This document shows positions 9,067 through 17,616 of a stretch of DNA of 64,000 nucleotides, piece after piece (the stretch's first letter is position 1; the number at the start of each line of letters is the position of its first letter). Location of the stretch: positions 1,260,464-1,324,463 of the forward strand of contig NZ_KI669560.1 of assembly GCF_000508085.1 (NCBI RefSeq), read 5' to 3'. The translations under genes were made by a program, and so were the position numbers. The notes beneath the pieces are model-generated. The model was not told where the DNA came from. It saw only the letters and a list, made by a program, of their open reading frames with translations, and did not search any database. This DNA is from Sediminibacterium sp. C3 (GTDB taxonomy: Bacteria; Bacteroidota; Bacteroidia; Chitinophagales; Chitinophagaceae).

Positions 9067-10147
9067 CCTTTCAAAAGGTGGAGCCGAGTCGTTGCTTGTT
9101 GATTTTTTGAGAGAGGTAAGGCAGAACCAACAATTTGAGTTTGAATTGTTATTATTAGAGAACACTGGACATAGCTCAAATTTCGAAGTTCTGGCAGCTA
9201 ATCATATCAAAGTTCATTATTTATCCGAAACTGGGATGTACAATTTTTTTTCGATTATGAAAAAAATGGTGCACTTTATAAAGAAAAGTGACTTTTCATG
9301 TGTTCACGCTCATTTATTTCCATCACTTTATTATCTGGCTTTTTTGAAATTACTGGGTTTTATCAAAATCCCTATTATCGTTACGGAGCATACAACCAAA
9401 ACTAACCGAATGAATAAGCTGGTTTTTAGAATGCTGGATAAGGTTGTATATGGACAGTTTGAAAGGATAATTTGTGTTTCTTCATCGGTAATGCTCAAAT
9501 TGTCGGATTATCTCAAATCCATTAAGAGTTTGTTGGTCATTTCTAATGGAGTAACAAGTTGGAATGAAATTGTAAAGACACCTATACGTAATGAGTTAAA
9601 AATTCTACCCAATAAAAAGCTTGTATTGATGACTGCAAGGTTTCAACCGGGGAAAGATCAGCTTACGGTAATAAAGGCACTTGGCTTATTATCAGACAAA
9701 GATATTTGTTTATTATTTGCCGGCGAGGGTCCCTTAAGAACGAAAGCAGAACTGTTGATTGAAGAACTTGGTTTAGAGGGTCAGGTCTTTTTTTTGGGCG
9801 TCAGGAAGGATGTCCGTTCAATCATGTCGCAAGTTGATCTAAATATCCTCTCTACCGAGTTCGAAGGTTTATCGGGTGTTACATTGGAAAATATGTATGC
9901 TGCAAAACCATTCTTAGGTACTAGAGTGCCTGGTGTTGAAGAGCTTGTAGGTGATGAAAATAGCTTGTTCACATATATGGATTTCATAGAATTGTCAAAA
10001 CGTATGAAAGAATTTTTAACAAATGAACAGGCTATGCGTATTAATGTAGAACTTAATCTTAAAAAAGTTGCAGGATTTGGAATGAATAGTATGGTAAATG
10101 AACATTATAAAGTCTATGAAGAAGTTTGCGGAATTAGACAAAATTAA
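9041..10147 (+). CDS. Glycosyltransferase family 4
   Basis: 368 residues from the ATG at 9041. An upstream in-frame TTG at 8996 would add 15 residues, but MKVLYIINNLSKGGAES is the standard GT4 beginning, with the acceptor-loop GGAE. The C-terminal donor-binding E-x7-E motif is EFEGLSGVTLENMYAAKP, followed by TRVPGVEELVG. It is a retaining, cytoplasmic GT-B enzyme. It overlaps the polymerase gene by 26 bases, so it is translationally coupled. Confidence 0.85.
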   Translation: MKVLYIINNLSKGGAESLLVDFLREVRQNQQFEFELLLLENTGHSSNFEVLAANHIKVHYLSETGMYNFFSIMKKMVHFIKKSDFSCVHAHLFPSLYYLAFLKLLGFIKIPIIVTEHTTKTNRMNKLVFRMLDKVVYGQFERIICVSSSVMLKLSDYLKSIKSLLVISNGVTSWNEIVKTPIRNELKILPNKKLVLMTARFQPGKDQLTVIKALGLLSDKDICLLFAGEGPLRTKAELLIEELGLEGQVFFLGVRKDVRSIMSQVDLNILSTEFEGLSGVTLENMYAAKPFLGTRVPGVEELVGDENSLFTYMDFIELSKRMKEFLTNEQAMRINVELNLKKVAGFGMNSMVNEHYKVYEEVCGIRQN

Positions 10148-10186
10148 CATATACCTATTTAAGTAAGAATCAAATTCAAATATGTA

Positions 10187-12100
10187 ATGTGTAGAATTGT
10201 AGGATGGAAAAAAAAAGGACAGTACTATGATAATTCTGTTGATGATCAATTGATTTATAGTATGATTGGTTCATTAATTCATGGTGGACCTGATGGAGAA
10301 GGTGTTTATATTGATCACGATGAAGGAGTTGCGTTGGGGCATACAAGGCTTGCAGTTCTTGATCTATCAGATTGTGGACATCAGCCGATGAGCTGGGAAA
10401 ATTGGGTTATAACATTCAATGGTGAGATTTATAACTTTCGCTCTATTAAGGACGAGCTCATTTCATTGGGATATACATTTAATTCCAATTCTGATACAGA
10501 AGTAGTGCTTAAGGCCTTCAATTGTTGGAATTTTGCGGCAATTGATAAGTTTAGAGGTATGTTTGCATTTGCATTATGGAATAAATTAACAAAGAAGTTA
10601 ATTCTTTGTCGTGACAGAGTAGGTGTAAAACCACTCTACTATTATCATAAAGATGGATTGTTCATGTTCTCCTCAGAGCTGAAAGCATTTCATATGCATC
10701 CTGATTTTGACAAGGAGATTGACGTTTCGGGTTTGCCTTTTTATTTTAAAAAAGGATATTTTAATGAGAGCAGTTGTATCTATAAATATGTAAAAAAAGT
10801 TCCTCCGGCGTCTATTTTGGAGTTCGGCAAAGAAAGCAAGATTAAGATTTATAAATACTGGGATATTAATCAAGTCGCTGAGAATGCAGTGATAAAAGTA
10901 AAAAGTGAGCAAGAATGTATTAATGAACTTGAAATTAAAATGCAGGAAGCCTTCAATCTGAGAATGATTTCAGACGTTGAAGTGGGGGTTTTTTTAAGTG
11001 GTGGGATCGATTCATCAGTAGTTGCTGCACTTTTACAAAAGGACAGAGTTACACCAATAAGAACATTTACAATTGGGTTTGAAGATAAAAAGTATGATGA
11101 ATCAGTGATAGCTGAAGAAATTGCACAACAACTTGGCACTAATCATACCAGTGTAATATGTACGGATGAGGACTTGAAAATAGCTCTTCCCGAATTGCCC
11201 TATATTTATGATGAGCCGTTTGGAGATATTTCAGCAATACCTACCATCCTTGTTTCTAAAATAGCAAGAAAAAATGTAAAAGTTGCCCTTTCAGGTGACG
11301 GTGGTGATGAGTTATTTGGGGGATATTCAAAGTATAAATTTATCTATCAGAATCGAGGTATACTAAATGTTCCAATAGGTGTACGAAAGATGTTGTATGA
11401 TTTTTCAAAACATGTTGAACCTGGAGTGATTGAGAAAATTGCTTCTAAGTTAAGTTATAAAGGGTACTCGCAGATAGGAGATAAGTATCATAAGCTTAAA
11501 GAGACACTGCTTGCAAAAAACTTGGATGATTTGTTTGATCGATCATCATCATTTTGTAACGATCAATTGATTTCAGAATTTACTTCTCAGGAGATAAGTT
11601 CTATTATTTCTAAAAAACTTAATGGTAGTGAAGGTTTAATCAGTTATATGGGTCTGAAAGATATGGTCTCATATTTACCGGGAGATATATTAACTAAGGT
11701 TGACAGGGCTTCGATGAGTGTAGCTTTGGAAGCTCGGGAACCATTTCTTGATCATAAGCTGATCGAGTATAGTTTTACAATTCCTGACCATTTAAAAATT
11801 TCTAAAGAAGGGAAGAATAAATATCTTGTTAGAAGGGTGCTTGAAAAGTATGTAGATAGAGAATTAATTGATCGACCGAAACAGGGATTCTCCGTATCAA
11901 TAAAAAATTGGTTGAAAACATACCTGAGACACGAAATTGAAGCAATGAGCTTTGATTATGAATTTTTTAGAGTATTTGGGCTTAATCAGAGTTTTTTTCA
12001 AAAACTTTTAACAGGTTTTTTTCAAGGTCAAGATGCTGTTAATGCACATTTCATTTGGTTTGTTTTTACCCTATATAAATGGCATAAACAATGGAAGTAG
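10187..12100 (+). CDS. AsnB-type glutamine amidotransferase (asparagine synthase-like)
   Basis: 637 residues with the full class-II layout: after removal of Met the N-terminal Cys2 is the glutaminase nucleophile (MCRIVGW, where MCGI is usual), NGEIYNF and RDRVGVKPLYY follow in the Ntn domain, and the synthetase domain has the PPi loop SGGIDSS near residue 270 and SGDGGDELFGGY. In polysaccharide clusters such enzymes (WbpS-like) amidate uronic acid carboxyls rather than make asparagine. A likely UDP-glucuronate 4-epimerase lies two genes downstream, which supports that role (inference). The 3' end overlaps the next gene by 10 bases. Confidence 0.85.
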   Translation: MCRIVGWKKKGQYYDNSVDDQLIYSMIGSLIHGGPDGEGVYIDHDEGVALGHTRLAVLDLSDCGHQPMSWENWVITFNGEIYNFRSIKDELISLGYTFNSNSDTEVVLKAFNCWNFAAIDKFRGMFAFALWNKLTKKLILCRDRVGVKPLYYYHKDGLFMFSSELKAFHMHPDFDKEIDVSGLPFYFKKGYFNESSCIYKYVKKVPPASILEFGKESKIKIYKYWDINQVAENAVIKVKSEQECINELEIKMQEAFNLRMISDVEVGVFLSGGIDSSVVAALLQKDRVTPIRTFTIGFEDKKYDESVIAEEIAQQLGTNHTSVICTDEDLKIALPELPYIYDEPFGDISAIPTILVSKIARKNVKVALSGDGGDELFGGYSKYKFIYQNRGILNVPIGVRKMLYDFSKHVEPGVIEKIASKLSYKGYSQIGDKYHKLKETLLAKNLDDLFDRSSSFCNDQLISEFTSQEISSIISKKLNGSEGLISYMGLKDMVSYLPGDILTKVDRASMSVALEAREPFLDHKLIEYSFTIPDHLKISKEGKNKYLVRRVLEKYVDRELIDRPKQGFSVSIKNWLKTYLRHEIEAMSFDYEFFRVFGLNQSFFQKLLTGFFQGQDAVNAHFIWFVFTLYKWHKQWK

Positions 12101-13242
12101 TAGGTGCAAAACGTGTATTGTTGATTGAAAATTTTTCCTCTGATTTTTTTAAAGCTAGATTACCACTTGCTAAATTTCTACAGAAGCAGGGCTACGAGGT
12201 TTTTGCTTTAGTTCCGAATGATGGTTACCTCGAGAACATCAAGGATGCAGGTATTCACGTTATAGGGTATGATCTTGATAGAAAGAATAAAGGAATACGT
12301 CAAATTATTAGGTTAACTAAGATTTACAAAATTGTTGCAGAAGAAAACAGTATAGATATTGTGCATTCATTTCGTTTTCAGCCCAACTTGTTAAATGTAT
12401 TGGCTAATTTTTTTAATAGAAGAAGAGTGGTATTGCATGTGACTGGTCTGGGAATAGCATTTTCAAATTTTTCAGTATACTATTTGGCACTCCGGTTTAT
12501 CAGTCAATTAATTTTCCAATTAAAATTGATAAGAGCCAATGCCTTGATTGTTCAGAATGAAGATGATAAAACTGAACTTTGGTTTAGTGGGTATTGGGAA
12601 AAAAAAATTTATTTAATAAATGGTAGTGGTGTTAATACTAGTATATTCGACCAATCTCTGTATGATAGAAAGTCATTAAGAAAAGAGTTTGGTATTTCAG
12701 AGCAAGATTTTATATTCATTTGTGTAACAAGACTAATATTGGAAAAAGGAATAGTTGAAATGACAACGGCCTTCCAGCAGTTAAACGACCTTAATCCTAA
12801 TATTAAATTATGGATTGTGGGATGGGCTGATATTGACAACCCTCGGCATGTTCAGGAGTCCTACATAGAGAAATATAAAAACAGTCCAGCAGTGAAATTT
12901 TTAGGACGAAAGGACAATGTTAAGGAGTTGCTTGCAGCAGTTGATGGCTTTATCTACCCAAGTTATTATCGCGAAGGTATTCCGCGAGGTATTCTGGAAG
13001 CACTATCAATGGGTTTACCTATATTGACTACAGATACTCCAGGCTGTAAAACGACAGTAAGGGAAGATCAGAATGGTTATCTTTTCAAACCCCGTTCTTC
13101 AGAAGAAATAAAAAAACATGTGCTTAAATTGATAAGTAACCCAAAGCTTAAAGCGTTTGGCTTACAAAGTAGAGCAATGGCTAATTCTAAGTTTTCAGAA
13201 ACCATTATTTTTTCACAAATCGAAATGTTGTATTCAAAATGA
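12091..13242 (+). CDS. Glycosyltransferase family 4
   Basis: 383 residues, GT-B fold. The N-terminal half has FSSDFFKARLPLAKFLQKQGYEV and HSFRFQPNL, and the C-terminal half has TRLILEKGIVEM and the donor-site motif REGIPRGILEALSMGLP, as in PglA/WbnH-like GT4 enzymes that add HexNAc or hexuronic residues to a lipid-linked precursor. The gene overlaps the amidotransferase gene by 10 bases and the epimerase gene by 4 (ATGA), so the three are coupled. The donor sugar is unknown. Confidence 0.85.
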   Translation: MEVVGAKRVLLIENFSSDFFKARLPLAKFLQKQGYEVFALVPNDGYLENIKDAGIHVIGYDLDRKNKGIRQIIRLTKIYKIVAEENSIDIVHSFRFQPNLLNVLANFFNRRRVVLHVTGLGIAFSNFSVYYLALRFISQLIFQLKLIRANALIVQNEDDKTELWFSGYWEKKIYLINGSGVNTSIFDQSLYDRKSLRKEFGISEQDFIFICVTRLILEKGIVEMTTAFQQLNDLNPNIKLWIVGWADIDNPRHVQESYIEKYKNSPAVKFLGRKDNVKELLAAVDGFIYPSYYREGIPRGILEALSMGLPILTTDTPGCKTTVREDQNGYLFKPRSSEEIKKHVLKLISNPKLKAFGLQSRAMANSKFSETIIFSQIEMLYSK

Positions 13243-14246
13243 AAGTGCTTATAACTGGTGCGGCTGGTTTCATTGGTTTTCATACCGTTGAGTGTTATGC
13301 AAATCTAAACTATGAAGTAATAGGGATTGATAATATTAACGACTATTATCCGACTAGCTTAAAGTATGACAGATTAAGAGAAAGTGGAATAAATGAGTCA
13401 GATATTCACTACAATGCTTTAACTCAAAGCTCCAGATTGCCTAATTACAAGTTTATGAAAATGGACTTGGAAGATGCGGGTGGGATAATGCAGTTGTTTC
13501 AAACAGAGAAGTTTGATTTGGTAATTAATCTGGCTGCTCAGGCTGGAGTACGGTATAGCCTTGAAAATCCGAAAGCATATATTAATAGCAATATAGTTGG
13601 GTTTCTTAATATTCTGGAAGCTTGCCGGTATAATGGAGTGGTAAAGCTTATATATGCGAGCAGCTCTAGTGTTTATGGTATGAGTGATAAGGAATTATTA
13701 TCGGTTGAAGATAGAACTGATCATCAAGTTAGCTTATATGCTGCGACTAAAAAATCAAATGAATTAATGGCTCATGTTTATAGTCATTTGTATGATCTAA
13801 AGACAATTGGACTCCGTTTTTTTACCGTTTACGGCCCATGGGGAAGACCCGATATGGCACCTTTTCTATTTGCTGATAGGATTATTAACAATCAACTTCT
13901 TCAGGTTTTTAATCATGGTGATATGCGTCGTGATTTTACTTTCATTGATGATATTGTCGAGGGTATTTTAAAGGTATCAGTAGCAGATATTAATGAAAAG
14001 TATAAATTATTCAATATCGGTAATAACTCACCGGTGAACTTAATGGATTTCATTAGTTGCCTTGAATCTGAATTAAATATCAGTGCAAGGTTGGAGATGC
14101 TCGGAATGCAACAAGGAGATGTTATTGCAACTTGGGCGGACACAACCGAATTGATTTCTGCTACAGGCTATTCGCCTAAAACTTCAATTCAGGATGGAGT
14201 GAAGTCTTTTGTAAAGTGGTATAAGGAATATTATAGAATAATTTAG
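13239..14246 (+). CDS. UDP-glucuronate 4-epimerase-like SDR
   Basis: 335 residues. GAAGFIGFH is the NAD-binding loop, AAQAGVRYSLENPKAYINSN and SSSVYGMS are the family signatures, YAATKKSNE supplies Tyr/Lys near residues 167/171, and RFFTVYGPWGRPDMAPFLF is the diagnostic phrase of UDP-glucuronate 4-epimerases (CapI/LspL/GAE). The early NINDYY motif also fits. It would interconvert UDP-GlcA and UDP-GalA and so supply a uronic acid to the cluster. It begins in an ATGA overlap with the GT4 gene. Confidence 0.85.
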   Translation: MKVLITGAAGFIGFHTVECYANLNYEVIGIDNINDYYPTSLKYDRLRESGINESDIHYNALTQSSRLPNYKFMKMDLEDAGGIMQLFQTEKFDLVINLAAQAGVRYSLENPKAYINSNIVGFLNILEACRYNGVVKLIYASSSSVYGMSDKELLSVEDRTDHQVSLYAATKKSNELMAHVYSHLYDLKTIGLRFFTVYGPWGRPDMAPFLFADRIINNQLLQVFNHGDMRRDFTFIDDIVEGILKVSVADINEKYKLFNIGNNSPVNLMDFISCLESELNISARLEMLGMQQGDVIATWADTTELISATGYSPKTSIQDGVKSFVKWYKEYYRII

Positions 14247-14248
14247 TA

Positions 14249-15229
14249 ATGATATCTAATAATAATTTTATGTTTGGACCTGGTAACTTACCAATAACAA
14301 ATTTTATTTGCCCAAATTGTCTGAACCATGGTCTCAAAATTGTAAATAAGAAGTATTATTGCATTAATGCAGATTGTACAAATTCAGATAATGCATATCT
14401 GTCAGTTGATGGCAAACCTGTTTTAATTAATTTTACTTACTCATTGGTTAATGAAAACATTTTTGCAAATGAGGGAGGTGAGAGCAATGTAGTACGAACC
14501 AGCTCAAGACTTATTTTATCAATTCGAAAATTAATTAATGGCGTAAGTCCTATTACTAGGAAAAATATTTCTAGGCTTTGTGGGGAAATTGAAGTTTTGA
14601 AAGATCCTAAAATCTTGATTGTAGGAGGTGGAGAAATTGGTAGCGGAATTGCTGAGTTGTACAGTAAATTCTCAAATAATATAGTTTCTTTTGATATTTA
14701 TAACTCTAAACATGTTGACTTTATCGCTGACGGTCATTTTATTCCGATAATTGATGCTGTTTTTGATGTTGTGATTATACAGGCAGTTTTAGAGCATGTT
14801 CTAATTCCGCATGATGTAGTTGCAGAAATACATCGTGTATTAAAGCCCAATGGGATTGTTTATGCTGAAACCCCTTTTATGCAGCAGGTACATGAGGGTC
14901 CGTATGATTTTACGAGATTTTCTGAATCTGGGCATAGGTATTTATTTAGGGATTTTCAATTGATTTCATCTGGCTACACTGCGGGTGCCGGATCTTCTTT
15001 ATTGTGGTCGCTTGACTTTTTTTTCTCAGGAATTTTTCGAACAAGAAAAGCAGGAAAACTATTCAGATTTGTTTTTTTTTGGCTTAGAAAATTCGACATT
15101 TTAATACCTCAAAGTTTTAATATAGATGCTGCATCAGGTATTTATTTCTTCGGAAGAAAAAGTCATTCACAAATGCCGCAAAAACAAATCATTGATCACT
15201 ATATGGGGAATCAGCGAACCAATTTTTAA
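14249..15229 (+). CDS. SAM-dependent methyltransferase with N-terminal Cys-rich segment
   Basis: 326 residues. Residues ~20-45 contain a CPNC...C...C pattern resembling a small zinc ribbon (Trm112-like). The class-I methyltransferase domain follows, with motif I ILIVGGGEIGSG near residue 125, the acidic post-strand FDIYNSKHVDFIADGHFIP and the QAVLEHVLIPHDVVAEIHRVLKPNG signature of the Methyltransf_11 group. Probably it methylates a sugar or terminates the chain. It starts 3 bases after the epimerase stop and is the last gene before a long gene-free stretch. Confidence 0.8.
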   Translation: MISNNNFMFGPGNLPITNFICPNCLNHGLKIVNKKYYCINADCTNSDNAYLSVDGKPVLINFTYSLVNENIFANEGGESNVVRTSSRLILSIRKLINGVSPITRKNISRLCGEIEVLKDPKILIVGGGEIGSGIAELYSKFSNNIVSFDIYNSKHVDFIADGHFIPIIDAVFDVVIIQAVLEHVLIPHDVVAEIHRVLKPNGIVYAETPFMQQVHEGPYDFTRFSESGHRYLFRDFQLISSGYTAGAGSSLLWSLDFFFSGIFRTRKAGKLFRFVFFWLRKFDILIPQSFNIDAASGIYFFGRKSHSQMPQKQIIDHYMGNQRTNF

Positions 15230-16049
15230 TACTTATTTGATTATATAACTAGCTAAATAGTTTTTTCTAATTACATTTAAAATAGTAATTCTTCCAATTA
15301 ATTATATTCTCCAACATAATCGAATAATAATCTTGATAATGAATATAGCCTAGTTTATTACAGGCATTTTATTTATTTTGTCATGATGAATTTGTATTTG
15401 TGTATGTTTTCTTTGTCAAAAATATGCAGATAGACATAGCAAACTGAATGAAATTAGTATCTTTTCTCACGTTTAGAATTTAATGGAGTCGGCAATATCC
15501 GTAATTTTTATTCTTTCTATTTGTTTAAACATTGCATAAAATGAATAAGTATTGGTTGAAATTTTAAAAGCAGTTGGCATTTAAGTGAATAATTTTCTCG
15601 AAACGGAAATTTTTAAGAGAAGTTGTTAACGTTAGATGAAATATATTTTTGCCGCTTGTATTGATTATGAAATCGTTTACATATTGCTTGGGATTTTTCT
15701 TACATATAATTAAGCACATTGTTTTGTTTGGTCATCTGAATCAAACAAATCGATTTTAGATTTTTTTAGCCTGCTTGCCCCCCTCAAATATTGAAGCCCT
15801 TCAATGTATTTAATGAAAGTAATATTTATCCTCAGCCAAAATATAAAGAAAAGCAATCGATTACAGAAAGAGTAGTGTAGTACGCTTTAATGCTGAAACC
15901 TAGTTCCTATAATTAACTTTAAAAGATGAGCAAATTGTAAAAGTTAATTTGCTGCTGATTAGCTTTCCTATTTTTTAGGGTATAAGTCAAAAGAAATAAT
16001 GCTTTTGAACAATACCAAATGATAATAGTGTGAAAAAATATATTTATTG
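15230..16049. other. 820-base gene-free AT-rich stretch
   Basis: No open frame with coding character, tRNA or insertion sequence was seen on either strand. The stretch separates the sugar-building genes from the initiating-transferase block. A possible Bacteroidota promoter is present at 15623-15651 (TTG, 18 bases, TATTTTTG), which would give a leader of about 400 bases for the downstream genes. Around 15577 there is GGCATTTAAG followed by a weak hairpin, possibly a degraded relative of the nested hairpins near 40.8 kb. It could also be the remains of decayed genes. Confidence 0.5.
15623..15651 (+). promoter_or_regulatory. Candidate Bacteroidota-type promoter
   Basis: TTG at 15623-15625 and TATTTTTG at 15644-15651 match the Bacteroidota -33/-7 pattern (TTG, ~18-21 bases, TAnnTTTG). 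It points toward the reductase/transferase/dehydratase block at 16050 and implies an unusually long 5' leader. In such AT-rich DNA a chance match is quite possible. Confidence 0.3.
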
Positions 16050-16991
16050 ATGGTTAAAAAAATTGTTATTACCGGTGCAAGTGGGTTTGTAGGACAAAAT
16101 GCGCTCCATTTTTTTGAAGATTCTGGATATGAATGTATTTCTGTTTCACGCAAGTCTCATAAATTTTCGAATTCCCGGAATATTGGATATGATAATCTTG
16201 AATCTGTTCTTAAAACCGATTATTCAGTCTTAGCTATTATACATTCAGCTGGAAAAGCTCACGATATTAGAGAAAATTCAAATTCAGTCGAATATTATAG
16301 AGCTAATACCGTATTAACACAGCAAGTATTTGATGCTTTTTTACAATCAAATGCGTCAGTTTTTATATATTTAAGTTCTGTAAAGGCATTGGCAGATAAA
16401 GCAGATAGTATCTTAACTGAAGATATGCAACCTAAACCTTTTACGGATTATGGTAAATCTAAATTAGCGGCTGAAGAATATTTACAAAAACAAATATTGC
16501 CTTTTGGGAAACGGCTCTATATTTTGAGACCATCAATGATATATGGTCCTGGAAATAAGGGGAATTTGAATCTACTATATAAATTTGTTAACAAAGAAAT
16601 TCCATGGCCATTAGGAGCTTTTGAAAATCAACGCTCATATTGCAGTATTGAAAACCTTTTATTCGTAGTAAATGAATTAATTGAACGTGACAGTATTCCT
16701 TCAGGCGTTTATCATGTTGCTGATGATATTTCTTTATCGACAAATGATTTAATTTCAATAATTGCAGAATCACTAAATCGAAAACCCAAAATATGGGAAA
16801 TATCCAAATTTTTTATTCGATCAATTGCAAAATTCGGAAGTCTATTTAGGCTTCCTCTGAATGAAGAACGTTTACAAAAGCTAACTGAATCTTATGTGGT
16901 GAGCAATGCAAAAATCAAGTCAGCAATTGGCAAACCTTTTCCAGTAATTAGTAAAGATGGGTTATTAAAAACATTTAAATCTTTTCAATAA
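16050..16991 (+). CDS. SDR-family 4-keto-sugar reductase/epimerase, WbpV/WreQ-like
   Basis: 313 residues from the ATG at 16050 (a TTG directly before it is also in frame). GASGFVGQN near residue 9 binds NAD(P), SSVKAL carries the active-site Ser, and YGKSK gives Tyr/Lys near residues 134/138. RPSMIYGPGNKGNL is typical of the group that sits beside initiating sugar-phosphate transferases. Together with the next two genes (PGT and WbpM-like 4,6-dehydratase) it forms the known set that makes and loads a 2-acetamido-2,6-dideoxyhexose (QuiNAc or FucNAc). It would reduce the 4-keto intermediate, and which epimer it makes cannot be told from sequence. Confidence 0.75.
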   Translation: MVKKIVITGASGFVGQNALHFFEDSGYECISVSRKSHKFSNSRNIGYDNLESVLKTDYSVLAIIHSAGKAHDIRENSNSVEYYRANTVLTQQVFDAFLQSNASVFIYLSSVKALADKADSILTEDMQPKPFTDYGKSKLAAEEYLQKQILPFGKRLYILRPSMIYGPGNKGNLNLLYKFVNKEIPWPLGAFENQRSYCSIENLLFVVNELIERDSIPSGVYHVADDISLSTNDLISIIAESLNRKPKIWEISKFFIRSIAKFGSLFRLPLNEERLQKLTESYVVSNAKIKSAIGKPFPVISKDGLLKTFKSFQ

Positions 16992-16994
16992 AAA

Positions 16995-17546
16995 ATGGTA
17001 CGTTTTTTCGACATAATTTTTTCTTTTATAGGGCTTTTAATTTTAAGCCCAGTTATTCTATTATTACTTGTAATCGGTTTTTTTGATACAGGTTCCCCTA
17101 TATTTAAGCAAGAACGAATAGGCGTCAACAAAAAAGTTTTTAGACTTTTGAAATTTCGTTCTATGGATATTAACACCCAAGCAGTTGCCACACATTTGGT
17201 ACAAGTAAGTGCGATTACTAGATGGGGCTCCTTTTTACGTAAGTCTAAGTTAGATGAGATACCTCAACTATTTAATGTACTAATAGGTGATATGAGTTTT
17301 GTTGGCCCAAGACCTAATTTATATAACCAAGTAGAATTAATAAAAGAGCGTGATATTAGAAATGTATATCGGGTTCGACCTGGAATTACAGGGTTGGCAC
17401 AAATCAGTAAAATAGATATGTCAACCCCTGCATTGTTGGCTACCACTGATGCAAAAATGATTGCCGAATTTAGTCTGCTACAATACTTCAAATACATCTT
17501 CTTGACTCTATTAGGTAAGGGCTTTGGAGACAGGGTGGGAAAATAG
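16995..17546 (+). CDS. Small initiating phosphoglycosyl transferase (PglC-like)
   Basis: 183 residues, the size of a minimal monotopic PGT (PF02397). One N-terminal membrane-inserted helix (IIFSFIGLLILSPVILLLLV) is followed by KQERIGVNKKVFRLLKFRSM, the catalytic Asp-Glu pair in KSKLDEIPQLFN, then MSFVGPRPNL and RPGITGLAQI. It transfers a sugar phosphate from a UDP-sugar to undecaprenyl phosphate at the inner membrane. It begins 3 bases after the reductase gene. The second initiating enzyme of the window, a long WcaJ-type one, is at 27567-28976. Confidence 0.88.
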   Translation: MVRFFDIIFSFIGLLILSPVILLLLVIGFFDTGSPIFKQERIGVNKKVFRLLKFRSMDINTQAVATHLVQVSAITRWGSFLRKSKLDEIPQLFNVLIGDMSFVGPRPNLYNQVELIKERDIRNVYRVRPGITGLAQISKIDMSTPALLATTDAKMIAEFSLLQYFKYIFLTLLGKGFGDRVGK

Positions 17547-17616
17547 CTCATTTTTATTTCATTTTATTGAATTCTTTCTTATCTTAGACATCCCCTTCTA
17601 TCCCAATTAATTGTGT

